The position numbers and the translations under genes were made by a program. From assembly GCF_000607165.1 (NCBI RefSeq), contig NZ_JFZG01000006.1, forward strand, positions 806,001-870,000: a DNA stretch of 64,000 nt, read 5' to 3'. The notes under the pieces are model-generated. The model saw only the letters and a program-made list of their open reading frames with translations, did no database searches and was not told where the DNA came from. This DNA is from Ralstonia pickettii (GTDB lineage: Bacteria; Pseudomonadota; Gammaproteobacteria; Burkholderiales; Burkholderiaceae). Shown in pieces: positions 48,434 to 57,759 of this stretch (position 1 is the first letter of the stretch; every line of letters begins with the position of its first letter).

Positions 48434-49168
48434 TCAATGCGACAGGATCTTCGACAGGAACTGCTTGGCACGATCGGAACGAGCGTCGATGTTGCCGAAA
48501 AACTCTTCCTTCTCGCAGTCTTCAACGATGCGGCCCTGGTCCATGAAGATCACGCGGTTGGCAACCTTCCGCGCGAAGCCCATTTCGTGGGTCACGCACA
48601 TCATGGTCATGCCTTCCTTGGCCAGTTCCACCATCACGTCGAGCACTTCGTTGACCATTTCAGGGTCCAGCGCGGAGGTCGGCTCGTCGAACAGCATGCA
48701 GATCGGGTCCATCGACAGCGCGCGCGCGATTGCCACGCGCTGCTGCTGACCGCCCGACAGTTGGCCCGGGTACTTGGCAGCGTGCGCCTTCAGGCCCACG
48801 CGGTCCAGATACTTCAGGCCCTTGGCCATGGCTTCTTCTTTCGAGCGGCCCAGCACCTTTTGCTGTGCGATCGTCAGATTCTCGGTAATCGACAAGTGCG
48901 GGAACAGCTCGAAGTTCTGGAACACCATGCCCACGCGCGAACGCAGCTTCGGCAAGTTGGTACCCTTCGCGCCCACCGAAGTGCCGTCAACGAAGATCTC
49001 GCCCTTCTGGAACGGTTCCAGCGCATTGACGGTCTTGATGAGCGTGGACTTACCCGAACCCGACGGGCCGCACACCACCACCACTTCGCTCTTCTTCACG
49101 CTGGTGGTGCAGTCGGTCAGCACCTGGAAGCTGCCGTACCACTTGGAAACGTTCTTGATCTCGATCAT
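48434..49168 (-). CDS. gltL: Glutamate/aspartate ABC transporter ATPase
   Basis: 244 residues from ATG at 49168 ([12 protein letters not shown]). Walker [16 protein letters not shown], signature [16 protein letters not shown], Walker [17 protein letters not shown]-loop [12 protein letters not shown]. It drives the GltJK permease. The start overlaps the gltK stop (ATGA). Last gene of gltIJKL. Confidence 0.95.
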   Translation of the reverse strand: MIEIKNVSKWYGSFQVLTDCTTSVKKSEVVVVCGPSGSGKSTLIKTVNALEPFQKGEIFVDGTSVGAKGTNLPKLRSRVGMVFQNFELFPHLSITENLTIAQQKVLGRSKEEAMAKGLKYLDRVGLKAHAAKYPGQLSGGQQQRVAIARALSMDPICMLFDEPTSALDPEMVNEVLDVMVELAKEGMTMMCVTHEMGFARKVANRVIFMDQGRIVEDCEKEEFFGNIDARSDRAKQFLSKILSH

Positions 49169-49848
49169 TGGGTCACCTTCTTCTGAAGTCGCTTCACCAG
49201 CACGGAGGCGCCGAAGCAGATCACGAAATAGCACAAGCCGGCAAACAGCAGCAGTTCGACGATACGGCCGTCGCGCTCACCGATGTTGTATGCCTGCGTA
49301 AAGAAGTCCGACAGCGCGCTCACATACACCAGCGACGTATCCTGGAACAGGACGATGGCCTGGGTGAGCAGCAGCGGAATCATGTTGCGGAATGCCTGCG
49401 GCAGGATCACCAGGCGCATGGCCTGGCCGTACGTCATGCCCATCGCATAGGCCGCGAACATCTGCCCGCGCGACACGCTCTGGATACCGGCGCGGATGAT
49501 CTCCGAGTAATACGCCGCTTCAAACAGCGCGAAGGCGACCAGCGCAGACATCATGCGCATGTCGGTCGCCGGCGACAGATCGAAGATCCTCTGCAACACC
49601 TGCGGCACGATCAGGAAGAACCACAGCAGCACCATCACCAGCGGGATGGACCGGAAGAGGTTCACGTACGCCTGCCCGAACCACTGCAGCAGCTTGATGC
49701 CGGAGAGGCGCATCATCGCGAGCAGCGTGCCCCACACGATGCCGACCAGGATGGCCGTGCCCGTGATCTGGAGCGAGAGAACCATCCCCTCGCCGAGCAC
49801 ACGCATGTTGTCGACGTTGATGGACGAGAAATCGAATTGATAAGCCAT
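49165..49848 (-). CDS. gltK: Glutamate/aspartate ABC transporter permease GltK
   Basis: 227 residues, HisM/GlnP-type permease with the EAA-like loop [27 protein letters not shown] and about five helices. N-terminus [19 protein letters not shown]. Coupled to gltL. Confidence 0.94.
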   Translation of the reverse strand: MAYQFDFSSINVDNMRVLGEGMVLSLQITGTAILVGIVWGTLLAMMRLSGIKLLQWFGQAYVNLFRSIPLVMVLLWFFLIVPQVLQRIFDLSPATDMRMMSALVAFALFEAAYYSEIIRAGIQSVSRGQMFAAYAMGMTYGQAMRLVILPQAFRNMIPLLLTQAIVLFQDTSLVYVSALSDFFTQAYNIGERDGRIVELLLFAGLCYFVICFGASVLVKRLQKKVTQ

Positions 49849-49865
49849 GAAGAGTCCTCGCCCGA

Positions 49866-50594
49866 TTACTTGCCACCGATGAAGCCAGGCAGCCGGGAAC
49901 GTGCTTCCACCCAGCGCATCAGGCCCATTACGGTCAGGTTGATCAGCATGTACATCAGCGTCACGGCGATGAACGATTCGTACGGCTGCGCGGTGTAGTC
50001 AACCAGCTGGCGGCCCTGTGCGGCAAGCTCCAGCAAACCGATGGTCGATGCCACAGCCGAGTTCTTGAAGATGTTCAGAAACTCCGACGTGAGCGGCGGC
50101 ACGATGATGCGGAACGACATCGGCAGCATCACGTAGCGATACGTCTGCGCCAGCGTGAAGCCCATGGCCAGTCCGGCGTTGCGCTGCCCGCGCGGCAGCG
50201 AATTGATACCTGAGCGCACCTGCTCGCAGACACGCGCGGCGGTAAACGTGCCAAGACACAGCATCGCAGACAGGAACATCGCCGTGTTGGGGTTCATCTG
50301 CTTGATGTAGTCGCCACCCGGCACGAGCTCGGGCATGACGAAGTACCAGATGAAGAGCTGCACGATCAGCGGAATGTTGCGGAACAGCTCCACGTACGCT
50401 GCGGCCAGGCCCGACAGCCACTTGTTCGGCACCGTACGCAGCACGCCCAGCAAGGAGCCGATGACGAGCGCGATGATCCAGGAAGACAGGCCGAGTACGA
50501 CGGTGGTCTTCAACCCCGCCAGCAGCCAGTCCAGATAGGTCTGATTCTGGGCGGCTTCCGTAAAGAAGACGCCCCAGTTCCAGTGGTAATTCAT
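49866..50594 (-). CDS. gltJ: Glutamate/aspartate ABC transporter permease GltJ
   Basis: 242 residues beginning [22 protein letters not shown]-like text (positions 1-22), with the EAA loop [30 protein letters not shown]. Separated from gltI by a 99-base gap that contains an attenuator-like hairpin, and from gltK by 17 bases. Confidence 0.94.
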   Translation of the reverse strand: MNYHWNWGVFFTEAAQNQTYLDWLLAGLKTTVVLGLSSWIIALVIGSLLGVLRTVPNKWLSGLAAAYVELFRNIPLIVQLFIWYFVMPELVPGGDYIKQMNPNTAMFLSAMLCLGTFTAARVCEQVRSGINSLPRGQRNAGLAMGFTLAQTYRYVMLPMSFRIIVPPLTSEFLNIFKNSAVASTIGLLELAAQGRQLVDYTAQPYESFIAVTLMYMLINLTVMGLMRWVEARSRLPGFIGGK

Positions 50595-50601
50595 GATGGT
50601 T

Positions 50602-50658
50602 CCCTCAAAAAGAAACGGAAGGGAGAAGACCTGTTAACCGGCCTTTGCCTTCCGTTTC
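50602..50658 (-). terminator. Attenuator-like hairpin between gltI and gltJ
   Basis: A perfect 11-bp repeat GAAACGGAAGG (50612-50622) / CCTTCCGTTTC (50648-50658); on the minus strand the stem is followed by TTTTT. It lies after gltI and before the gltJ ribosome site. The 25-base loop makes it weaker than a canonical terminator, consistent with partial read-through. Confidence 0.7.
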
Positions 50659-50693
50659 GGTGACGCTTGTATCAGGCCCGTTGAGGGAGCCGA

Positions 50694-51602
50694 TCAGTCA
50701 AGAGCCTTGTCGTTCGGGTTCTTGATCAGCGCCTTCATGTCGTCCGACAGCGGGAACTCCATGTTCACACCCTTGGGCGGAACCGGCTGTTCGAACCATT
50801 TCTTGTATTCGGCTGCAATCGAGCCGTCCTTCATCATGCCGGCGATGGTCTTGTCGGCCAGTGCCTTGAACGGCTTGTCGTCCTTGCGAACCATACAGCC
50901 GTAGGCTTCGCGCGATTGCGGCTTGGCCACGACCACCCAGTCAGTCGGGCTCTTGGCCTTGGCGCGCTCGCCGTACAGCAGGGCGTCGTCCATCATGAAC
51001 GCAACAGCGCGGCCCGATTCCAGCGTCAGGAACGACTGGCCGTGGTCCTTCGTGCTGATGATGTTCATGCCCATCTGCTTGTCATCGTTCATCTTGCGCA
51101 GCAGGCGTTCCGACGTCGTGCCGGCGGTGGTCACGACGTTCTTGCCCTTGAGCTGCGCCCAGTCGGTGATGCCCGAATCCTTCTTCACCATGATGCGCGT
51201 GCCGATGATGAAGATCGTGTTCGTGAACGATGCTTGCTTCTGGCGCTCAAGGTTGTTCGTGGTCGAACCGCACTCCAGATCGATGGTGCCGTTCTGCAGC
51301 AGCGTGATGCGGTTTTGCGAAGTGACCGGGATCTCGTTGATCTTCAGATCCTTCAGGCCGAGCTGCTTCTTCACGTCCTCGGCAATCTTGGTGGCGACGT
51401 CGTACGAATAACCGATCGTGCGGACACCGCCGACGTTGTAGCTGAACGGAATCGACGAATCGCGCACGCCCAGCGTGATGGTGCCGGTGTCTTTGATCTT
51501 CTTGAGCGTACCAGTCAGCTCTTCTGCGTGGGCAGCGCTGCCGAATGTACCAACGGCGACACCAACGGCTGCAACCACGGTTGCCAGCTTGGCGAGGTTC
51601 AT
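50694..51602 (-). CDS. gltI: Glutamate/aspartate periplasmic binding protein
   Basis: 302 residues from ATG at 51602, preceded by AAGGAGA. Signal peptide NLAKLATVVAAVGVAVGTFGSAAHA cleaved after AHA (positions 2-26). Type-3 solute-binding fold: GTITLGVRDSSIPFSYN, ITLLQNGTIDLECGSTTNN and YGCMVRKDDKPFKALAD. It delivers glutamate and aspartate to GltJKL. First gene of the operon; the gltIJ hairpin should leave it the most abundant product. Confidence 0.95.
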   Translation of the reverse strand: MNLAKLATVVAAVGVAVGTFGSAAHAEELTGTLKKIKDTGTITLGVRDSSIPFSYNVGGVRTIGYSYDVATKIAEDVKKQLGLKDLKINEIPVTSQNRITLLQNGTIDLECGSTTNNLERQKQASFTNTIFIIGTRIMVKKDSGITDWAQLKGKNVVTTAGTTSERLLRKMNDDKQMGMNIISTKDHGQSFLTLESGRAVAFMMDDALLYGERAKAKSPTDWVVVAKPQSREAYGCMVRKDDKPFKALADKTIAGMMKDGSIAAEYKKWFEQPVPPKGVNMEFPLSDDMKALIKNPNDKALD

Positions 51603-52123
51603 GAAAGTCTCCTTTTGACCATGAAAGAGAAAGACGGGACTGTACCAAAAAACGTTTGGCGACAGTATTGGTGTTGCCACTAAATCGTTGAATCCAACGG
51701 AGTTTTTCCTCTGGCGCGGACCCTGCCGCAACCGCGTTTTCCATGCAACCGGATACCTTACGTTGTGCTTTTCCGAAAATCCGGAAAAGACGCGCAGCGC
51801 CCGACACGGCAACGCTCTGCAACATCGGCACGCGGGCCCGATTGCTTGAGCGGATAACCGCCAATTGCTAAGGAAAACAAGGGGAAATAAAGCCCGCCCG
51901 ATGTGCGCTCTCTGTCGCTTAACGAACCCGACTTGAGGATGGGAAGGACGACGATGATGCCATCGCCCTTCTCATGGTGCGGTGCTCCGGAACGTTATGG
52001 TTCGTCCCATGAGCACCGGCTTTCTTCAACCGTCGCGCATGGCCGCCTGATCGGCAGCAACGCGATAGACCAGTGCAGTGCCCTGTTGGGGCACCGCGCC
52101 GGTATTGATCAGCGCGTTGCCGA
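51603..52123. other. Intergenic region between gdhA end and gltI start
   Basis: About 520 bases without a credible gene on either strand. It contains the gltI promoter region. A possible -10 TACAGT for gltI is visible on the minus strand near 51640 without a good -35. A 22-bp inverted repeat is at 51768-51789. I see no clear terminator for gdhA; a short GTGCCC/GGGCAC stem at 52078-52094 has no U-tract. Confidence 0.5.
51768..51789. promoter_or_regulatory. Inverted repeat upstream of gltI
   Basis: CTTTTCCG (51768-51775), 6-base spacer, CGGAAAAG (51782-51789), about 165 bases before the gltI start. The same 8-base arms occur at the 5' end of the rplM leader (42866-42890) with a 9-base spacer. 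Role unknown: operator or RNA hairpin. Confidence 0.4.
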
Positions 52124-53425
52124 TCAGGGGTACAGACCGCGCTCTTGGCGGGCCTGCAGAATCCGCGTACAGGCGATGATGAATGCCGCCGTACGCAGAG
52201 TAACCTTGTTGTCCTGCGCCACTTGCCAGACGCCACGGAAGGCGTCTTGCATGATCCGTACCAGGCGCTGGTTGATCTCGTCTTCGGTCCAGAAGAAGCT
52301 CGAGAAATCCTGCACCCACTCGAAATAGCTGACCGTCACGCCGCCGGCGTTGGCAATCACGTCCGGGCAGACCAGGATGCCGCGGTCGCGCAGGATGTCG
52401 TCCGCTTCGGGCGTTGTGGGGCCGTTTGCACCTTCCACGACAATCTTTGCCTTGATGTGGGGCGCGTTCTTCGCAGTGATCTGGCCTTCCAGCGCGGCCG
52501 GGATCAGGAATTCGCACTCCAGCCCCCAGAAGTCGTCTTGCGAGACGGTCTCTGCAACAAAGCCGGCCACGCTGCCATTGTGGTCAACGTGCTTGATGAG
52601 CGCGTCGACATCCAGGCCGCTGCCATTGAACACGATGCCCTTGTGGTCTTGCACGGCAATGACCTTGGCACCAGCGTCGTGGAACAGCTTGGCGGCCACG
52701 CTGCCCACATTGCCGAAGCCTTGCACCACCACACGCGCGCCCTTGACGTCGATGCCAAGGTTGCGCGCGGCTTCGCTGCCGACCACGAACACGCCACGGC
52801 CAGTGGCTTCGCGACGGCCCAGACTGCCGCCCAGTGCGATCGGCTTGCCGGTCACCACGCCGGTGGCGGTGGAGCCTTCGTTCATGGAGTACGTGTCCAT
52901 CATCCACGCCATGATCTGCGCGTTGGTGTTCACGTCCGGGGCCGGAATGTCCTTGTTCGGGCCGATAATGATGCCGATCTCGCTGGTGTAGCGGCGGGTC
53001 AGGCGTTCGAGTTCACCGGAAGACAGCTTGCGCGGGTCGACGCGGATACCCCCCTTGGCACCACCGTACGGCACGTTCACGGCCGCGTTCTTCACCGACA
53101 TCCACGCAGACAGCGCCATCACTTCCGACAGCGTCACGTCCTGGTGGAAACGCACGCCGCCCTTGCCCGGGCCGCGCGACGTGTTGTGCTGCACGCGGTA
53201 GCCCTCGAAGTGGGCGATGCGGCCGTCGTCCATCTGGATGGGCACGTCAACGATCAGCGCGCGCTTGGGGCGCTTGAGCGTTTCAACCCAACGTGCCAGC
53301 GAGCCGAGATAGGGGGTGACCCGATCGACCTGCTGCAGATAGATGCCCCACGGGCCGAGGTTGTCGGCCGGCAGATAGGACGGGATGGCGTGCTGGAGTG
53401 TCGACGGAGATGCGACATTGGACAT
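52124..53425 (-). CDS. gdhA: Glutamate dehydrogenase
   Basis: Interconverts glutamate and 2-oxoglutarate plus ammonia. 433 residues from ATG at 53425, preceded by AAGGAAG. Family text: [24 protein letters not shown] with the catalytic Lys region [16 protein letters not shown](P)-binding [22 protein letters not shown], and [13 protein letters not shown]. The length and motifs fit the hexameric 50-kDa class. NAD or NADP use is not decided. A LysR box lies 105 bases upstream and gltIJKL follows, giving a glutamate uptake and oxidation module. Confidence 0.95.
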   Translation of the reverse strand: MSNVASPSTLQHAIPSYLPADNLGPWGIYLQQVDRVTPYLGSLARWVETLKRPKRALIVDVPIQMDDGRIAHFEGYRVQHNTSRGPGKGGVRFHQDVTLSEVMALSAWMSVKNAAVNVPYGGAKGGIRVDPRKLSSGELERLTRRYTSEIGIIIGPNKDIPAPDVNTNAQIMAWMMDTYSMNEGSTATGVVTGKPIALGGSLGRREATGRGVFVVGSEAARNLGIDVKGARVVVQGFGNVGSVAAKLFHDAGAKVIAVQDHKGIVFNGSGLDVDALIKHVDHNGSVAGFVAETVSQDDFWGLECEFLIPAALEGQITAKNAPHIKAKIVVEGANGPTTPEADDILRDRGILVCPDVIANAGGVTVSYFEWVQDFSSFFWTEDEINQRLVRIMQDAFRGVWQVAQDNKVTLRTAAFIIACTRILQARQERGLYP

Positions 53426-53529
53426 GGCTGTCTTCCTTTTTTGGGCCTCGGTAAGGCCCTTCAAGTCCCACAAAATGCCCGCCAGCTTAGGGACCGCCCA
53501 GAACGAAATCCAATGCCGTTTTTACATCG

Positions 53530-53552
53530 GGTTATGCATTGGACGCATAACC
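53530..53552. promoter_or_regulatory. LysR-type binding box upstream of gdhA
   Basis: GGTTATGC (53530-53537), 7-base spacer, GCATAACC (53545-53552): a perfect dyad containing T-N11-A, the LTTR recognition form. It lies between the LysR gene and gdhA. On the minus strand a possible promoter TTGGAT-N18-TAAGCT follows it downstream, so the box sits in an activator position. Confidence 0.65.
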
Positions 53553-53576
53553 TCATAGTCGAACCCGATCGCCCGT

Positions 53577-54521
53577 TCAGCCCGCCAGCGCGCTCCATAA
53601 CGTGTCGATCAGCTCGCGCTTGCGCTTGGACTGCGGGTGCCGACGGTCGTGCGCGCCGCTTTGCGGGTGCTCACGATAGAGCCGGATTTCCATCTCGATC
53701 GACAAGGTACCGCCGCCCTTGCCTTCCGCGCGCACGAGGCGTCCGGCTGCCACATCCTCCCGCACCGCACTCTCGGGCAGGAACGCCACGCCGTGGCCCG
53801 CCAGCGCCATCACCTTGAGCGCTTCGGCCATGTCGGTTTCGTAGCACTTGTCGAGCAGCGGTGCCACGGGCGAGTTTTCCAGCAGCACATCCACCATGCG
53901 GCCCAGAAAGGCATTGGGCGTGTAGCTGAGGTAGGCGATCGGCTTGCGTGCGGTGGGAACAAGCCGATAAATCGGCCGCCCGCTTGCATCGGGCTTGGAG
54001 AACGGCGAAAGCCGCTCGGTGCCCAGCACCAGCATGTCGTAGCGCGTGGGGTCGAGCTGGATCATCTGCCGCGCGTGGTGATAGACCATCACGAGATCGC
54101 AGCCGCCCTCCACCAGCGTCATCACCGCATCGTGCACGTTGAGCGCGCGCAGCCTGCATTGCAGCTTGCCGATCTTCTCTTCCACCTGCGCGAGCCAGCC
54201 GGGGAAGAACGTCAGCGATAGCGTATGCGGCACGGCAAAGTCGATCGTCGACGCACTGGCCGGGCGCTGGCCGCGCATCAGGGCGCGCGTCTCACTCACC
54301 TGGGCGAGCATCGCCAAAGCCTGTTCGTAGAAGACCTCTCCGGCGGGAGTCAGGCGTGTTGGGTAGCTTGATCGGTCGATCAGCTCATTGCCGAGCCACG
54401 CCTCGAGGGATTGAATGCGCCGCGAAAACGCCGGCTGCGTCACGTGCCGCAATTCGGCCGAGCGCGAAAAGCTGCGCGTCTCCGCCAGGCTGATGAAGTC
54501 TTCCAGCCATTTGAGTTCCAT
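53577..54521 (-). CDS. LysR-family transcriptional regulator
   Basis: 314 residues. The N-terminal winged HTH spans residues 1-60 (LEDFISLAETRSFSRSAE, then VTQPAFSRRIQSLEAWLG). The C-terminal effector domain runs from about 90 to 300. Same strand as gdhA, which starts 151 bases further on; a dyad of LTTR type lies between. The HTH text and the relaxed spacing resemble the HypT/YjiE branch, but this is a weak assignment. Most likely target is gdhA. Confidence 0.9.
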   Translation of the reverse strand: MELKWLEDFISLAETRSFSRSAELRHVTQPAFSRRIQSLEAWLGNELIDRSSYPTRLTPAGEVFYEQALAMLAQVSETRALMRGQRPASASTIDFAVPHTLSLTFFPGWLAQVEEKIGKLQCRLRALNVHDAVMTLVEGGCDLVMVYHHARQMIQLDPTRYDMLVLGTERLSPFSKPDASGRPIYRLVPTARKPIAYLSYTPNAFLGRMVDVLLENSPVAPLLDKCYETDMAEALKVMALAGHGVAFLPESAVREDVAAGRLVRAEGKGGGTLSIEMEIRLYREHPQSGAHDRRHPQSKRKRELIDTLWSALAG

Positions 54522-54536
54522 CGCGTTGTCTCTCCC

Positions 54537-56375
54537 TCAACCTGCTCGGGTGTCTTCTGTTTCTTCGGCCACGCGTTCGGGCTCGCGTGCCTGCATGCGC
54601 CACATCTGCGCGTAACGGCCTTCCGCACGCAACAACGATTCGTGCGTTCCGCGCTCGATGATGTGGCCGTGTTCCATCACCAGAATCTGGTGCGCACGCA
54701 CGATGGTCGACAACCGATGTGCAACGACCAGCGTGGTGTGGTTCTGCGCCAGCCGCATCAGCTCTTCTTGAATGGCGTGCTCGGTACGCGAGTCGAGTGC
54801 GGACGTTGCTTCATCAAACACGAGAATCGGCGGGCGCTTGAGCAAGGTACGTGCAATCGCCACACGCTGCTTCTCGCCGCCGGAGAGCTTCAGGCCGCGC
54901 TCGCCGACTTGCGTCTCGTAGCCATCGGGCAGCGATTCGACAAAGTGGTGGATCTGCGCCGCGCGGGCGGCTTCGATCACCTCTTCGCGACTGGCATCGG
55001 GGCGGCCGTAGGCGATGTTGTAGTAGATGCTGTCATTGAAGAGCACCGTGTCTTGCGGAACGATGCCGATGGCGGCGCGCACGCTGGATTGCGTAACATC
55101 ACGCAGGTCCTGACCGTCGATCTGGATAGCGCCGGACTTCACGTCATAGAAGCGGAACAGCAAGCGCGCCAGCGTCGATTTGCCCGAGCCGCTTTGCCCC
55201 ACGACTGCCGTGGTCGTGCCGGCAGGAATAGTGAAGTCCACATCGAACAGGATCTGGCGCTTGGCCTCGTAGCTGAAGTCGACATGCGCGAAGCGGACTT
55301 CGCCCGCGTGCACCGCCAGCGGTTTGGCGTCGGGCTTGTCGGCTACCTCGCGATTGGTCTGCAGCAGGTGGAACATGCGGTCCATGTCGGTCACGGCTTG
55401 CTTCAGCTCACGATAGATCACGCCCAGGAAGTTGAGCGGAATGTAGATCTGCAGCATCAGCGTGTTGACGAGCACGAGGTCCCCCAGCGTCATGTGCCCC
55501 GCCGCCACCCCCTGCGTGGCGCGATACAGAATCAGGATGAGCGCGGTGGCGACAATGACCTGCTGGCCGAAGTTCAGCACCGACAACGAGTTCTGCGAGC
55601 GGATCGCAGCCGCGCGGTAGTGCTTCAGGTTCTCGTCGTAACGACGTGCTTCGTAGTCTTCGTTGCCAAAATACTTGACCGTCTCAAAGTTGAGCAGCGA
55701 ATCGATTGCCTTCTGGTTGGCGCGCGAATCCAGCTCGTTCATCCTGCGGCGGAAGTGCGTGCGCCAGTTCGTCACCGTCACCGTAAAGACGATGTAGCTG
55801 ACCAGCGCGCAGAACGTGATGAGCGCGAACCACACGTCGTACTTCACGAAGAAATACGTGATGACGAGGCCGACTTCCACCAGCGTCGGCAGGATGCTGT
55901 ACAGCGAATACGAAATGAGCGACTGGATGCCGCGCGTGCCGCGCTCGATGTCGCGGCTCATGCCGCCAGTTTGGCGCTCAAGGTGAAAGCGCAGTGACAG
56001 CGCATGCAGATGCCGGAACACCTGCAGGGCGAGCGTGCGCACCGAACTCTCCGTCACCTTCGCGAACAGGATTTCGCGCAGCTCCGAGAACAGCGACGTC
56101 GACAACCGCAGCAGCCCGTAGCCGATGATGACGCCCACCGGCACAACCAGCAGCGCGCGGGGGTCGGACGGCGACACGTTCATCGAATCAATCAGCCGCT
56201 TCATGACCATCGGCACACCAAGGTTTGCCACCTTGGCCGCGATCAGGAACGACAGCGCCAGCGCCACACGCCATTTATAGGCCAGCAGATAAGGCAGCAG
56301 GCTCTTGATGGTGCGCCAGTCACCGCGGGCAGCCCCCGGCGGAGGCGGTTCGGAAGAAGCGGGAAAGCGGCGCAT
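54537..56375 (-). CDS. Atm1/HMT1-type ABC exporter (fused permease-ATPase)
   Basis: 612 residues from ATG at 56375 (MRRFPASSEPPPPG); a GTG at 56414 would add 13. Six-helix exporter domain (about 35-330) with the family text FLIAAKVANLGVPMVMKRLID and SIDSLLNFETVKYFGNEDYEARRYDE-like sequence, characteristic of the ABCB7/Atm1 group. ATPase: [49 protein letters not shown]. Bacterial relatives export glutathione conjugates or metal-thiolates. It ends 15 bases before the LysR gene start, so the two may be cotranscribed. Confidence 0.9.
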   Translation of the reverse strand: MRRFPASSEPPPPGAARGDWRTIKSLLPYLLAYKWRVALALSFLIAAKVANLGVPMVMKRLIDSMNVSPSDPRALLVVPVGVIIGYGLLRLSTSLFSELREILFAKVTESSVRTLALQVFRHLHALSLRFHLERQTGGMSRDIERGTRGIQSLISYSLYSILPTLVEVGLVITYFFVKYDVWFALITFCALVSYIVFTVTVTNWRTHFRRRMNELDSRANQKAIDSLLNFETVKYFGNEDYEARRYDENLKHYRAAAIRSQNSLSVLNFGQQVIVATALILILYRATQGVAAGHMTLGDLVLVNTLMLQIYIPLNFLGVIYRELKQAVTDMDRMFHLLQTNREVADKPDAKPLAVHAGEVRFAHVDFSYEAKRQILFDVDFTIPAGTTTAVVGQSGSGKSTLARLLFRFYDVKSGAIQIDGQDLRDVTQSSVRAAIGIVPQDTVLFNDSIYYNIAYGRPDASREEVIEAARAAQIHHFVESLPDGYETQVGERGLKLSGGEKQRVAIARTLLKRPPILVFDEATSALDSRTEHAIQEELMRLAQNHTTLVVAHRLSTIVRAHQILVMEHGHIIERGTHESLLRAEGRYAQMWRMQAREPERVAEETEDTRAG

Positions 56376-56483
56376 GTGCGGTGCAATAAAATGGCGGATT
56401 GTGTATTCTCCCACCGATCACCTGCGCGCGCCCTGGGCTCGCTGGTGGGCCCTCCCTCCGCTTCAATGCTGCCCTGCATCATC

Positions 56484-56903
56484 ATGTCCGATACCCAAGC
56501 CACCACTGAAACCGTCACGCTGCCCGCCGACAAGCAGCCCGCCGTGCGCGTGATGCCGATGCCCTCCGACGCCAACGTCCACGGCGATGTTTTTGGGGGC
56601 TGGATCATGTCGCAGGTGGACATCGCCGGGTCGATCCCTGCCGTGGTGCGCGCCAACGGTCGTGTCGCCACGATCGCGGTCAACTCGTTCGTCTTCAAGC
56701 AGCCCGTGTACGTGGGCGATCTGGTGAGCTTCTACGCCAACGTGGTCAAAACGGGGCGCACGTCGATCACCGTGGATGTGGAGGTCTATGCGCAGCGCAT
56801 GCACGCCAGCGGCCGCCACGCCACCGTCAAGGTCACGGAAGCCACCCTCACCTACGTGGCCACCGACGAGACTCGCAAGCCGCGCGTGCTGCCGCCGCTC
56901 TGA
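56484..56903 (+). CDS. yciA: Acyl-CoA thioesterase (YciA-type hotdog)
   Basis: 139 residues from ATG at 56484; an ATG at 56466 would add six. Hotdog motifs: MPSDANVHGDVFGGWIMSQVDIAG and TIAVNSFVFKQPVYVGDLVSFYA, with the catalytic Asp in the first helix. Hydrolyses a broad range of acyl-CoAs. Divergent from the ABC exporter and convergent with the fatty-acid cluster, with a shared terminator. Confidence 0.92.
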   Translation: MSDTQATTETVTLPADKQPAVRVMPMPSDANVHGDVFGGWIMSQVDIAGSIPAVVRANGRVATIAVNSFVFKQPVYVGDLVSFYANVVKTGRTSITVDVEVYAQRMHASGRHATVKVTEATLTYVATDETRKPRVLPPL

Positions 56904-56921
56904 ACCGGCAACGCTCAACAA

Positions 56922-56946
56922 AAAACCCGGCGTCGCGCCGGGTTTT
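56922..56946. terminator. Bidirectional terminator between yciA and the enoyl-CoA hydratase
   Basis: A perfect 11-bp stem AAAACCCGGCG/CGCCGGGTTTT with loop TCG, T-tract on the right and A-tract on the left. Confidence 0.92.
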
Positions 56947-56968
56947 CTTTTGCGTATGAACGCCTCGC

Positions 56969-57733
56969 TCAGTTGAACTTGGAAAAATCTGGGCGGCGTT
57001 TCTCGAAGAATGCCGTGAACGCCTCGCGCGCTTCCGGCGCGCGCAGCATCTCGCCAAACTGCTTGCCTTCCACCGACATGCGCTCCGCGATCTGCGGCGT
57101 GGCGCCTTCCTTCATCAGCCGCTTGGTGGCGCGCAGCGATGCGGGCGGCAGCAGCGTCAGCTTACGCGCCTGCGTACGCACGAAGGCATCCAGCTCCCCG
57201 GCCGGCAGCACGCGGTTGACCAGGCCGAGTTCACGCGCTTCGCTCGCGTCAAAAGGCTCGCCGAAGAGCAGCTTGTCCGCTGCGCGGTGATAACCGGCCA
57301 GTTGCGGCAGCAGCAGGCTGGATGCGGCTTCCGGACAGAGCCCCAGTTGCGCGAACGGCATCGACAACTTGGCCGTCTCGGATGCGTAGACCAAGTCGCA
57401 ATGCAGCAGCATGGTCGTGCCCACGCCGACGGCCGCGCCACTCACCGAAGCGATCAGCGGCTTGGTCGCCGTGCTGATCGCCTTCAGGAACTGGTGCACG
57501 GGGGCGCTCTCGTCCTTGGGCGGATTCTTCATGAAGTCTTCGAGATCGTTGCCCGCGGTGAACACGCTCTCGTGGCCGGCCAGCACGATCACGCGGATGG
57601 CAGGATCGGTTTCGGCGGCCACCAGCGCGTCGGCCAGCGTTTGATACATCGCAGCCGTGATGGCGTTCTTGCGGTCCGGGCGGTCAAAGGTGAGCGTCAG
57701 GACGCCGTCTACGGTCTCGGTACGAATCGACAT
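56969..57733 (-). CDS. Enoyl-CoA hydratase/isomerase family protein
   Basis: 254 residues of the crotonase fold. Oxyanion-hole text AGHESVFTAGNDLEDF and SVSGAAVGVGTTMLLHCDLVYASETA. Many hydratases carry Glu at two catalytic positions; here the second region reads LGLCPEAASSLLLPQLAG, with one Glu in place, so isomerase or hydratase activity is possible. Lies 26 bases after the DegV gene on the same strand and ends the fad cluster at the terminator at 56922. Confidence 0.88.
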   Translation of the reverse strand: MSIRTETVDGVLTLTFDRPDRKNAITAAMYQTLADALVAAETDPAIRVIVLAGHESVFTAGNDLEDFMKNPPKDESAPVHQFLKAISTATKPLIASVSGAAVGVGTTMLLHCDLVYASETAKLSMPFAQLGLCPEAASSLLLPQLAGYHRAADKLLFGEPFDASEARELGLVNRVLPAGELDAFVRTQARKLTLLPPASLRATKRLMKEGATPQIAERMSVEGKQFGEMLRAPEAREAFTAFFEKRRPDFSKFN

Positions 57734-57759
57734 GAAAACTCCAGGTGAAACCTGCGCCG

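Noticed and set aside
51919-52328. Short open frames in and near the gdhA-gltI gap
   Set aside because: Arg/Ser-rich products without ribosome sites; partly complementary to the gdhA 3' end.
52145-53818. A 557-codon plus-strand frame opposite gdhA
   Set aside because: His/Arg/Asp-rich shadow of glutamate dehydrogenase.
54411-55997. A 528-codon plus-strand frame opposite the LysR and ABC exporter genes
   Set aside because: It crosses the boundary of two well-supported minus-strand genes and is their codon shadow.
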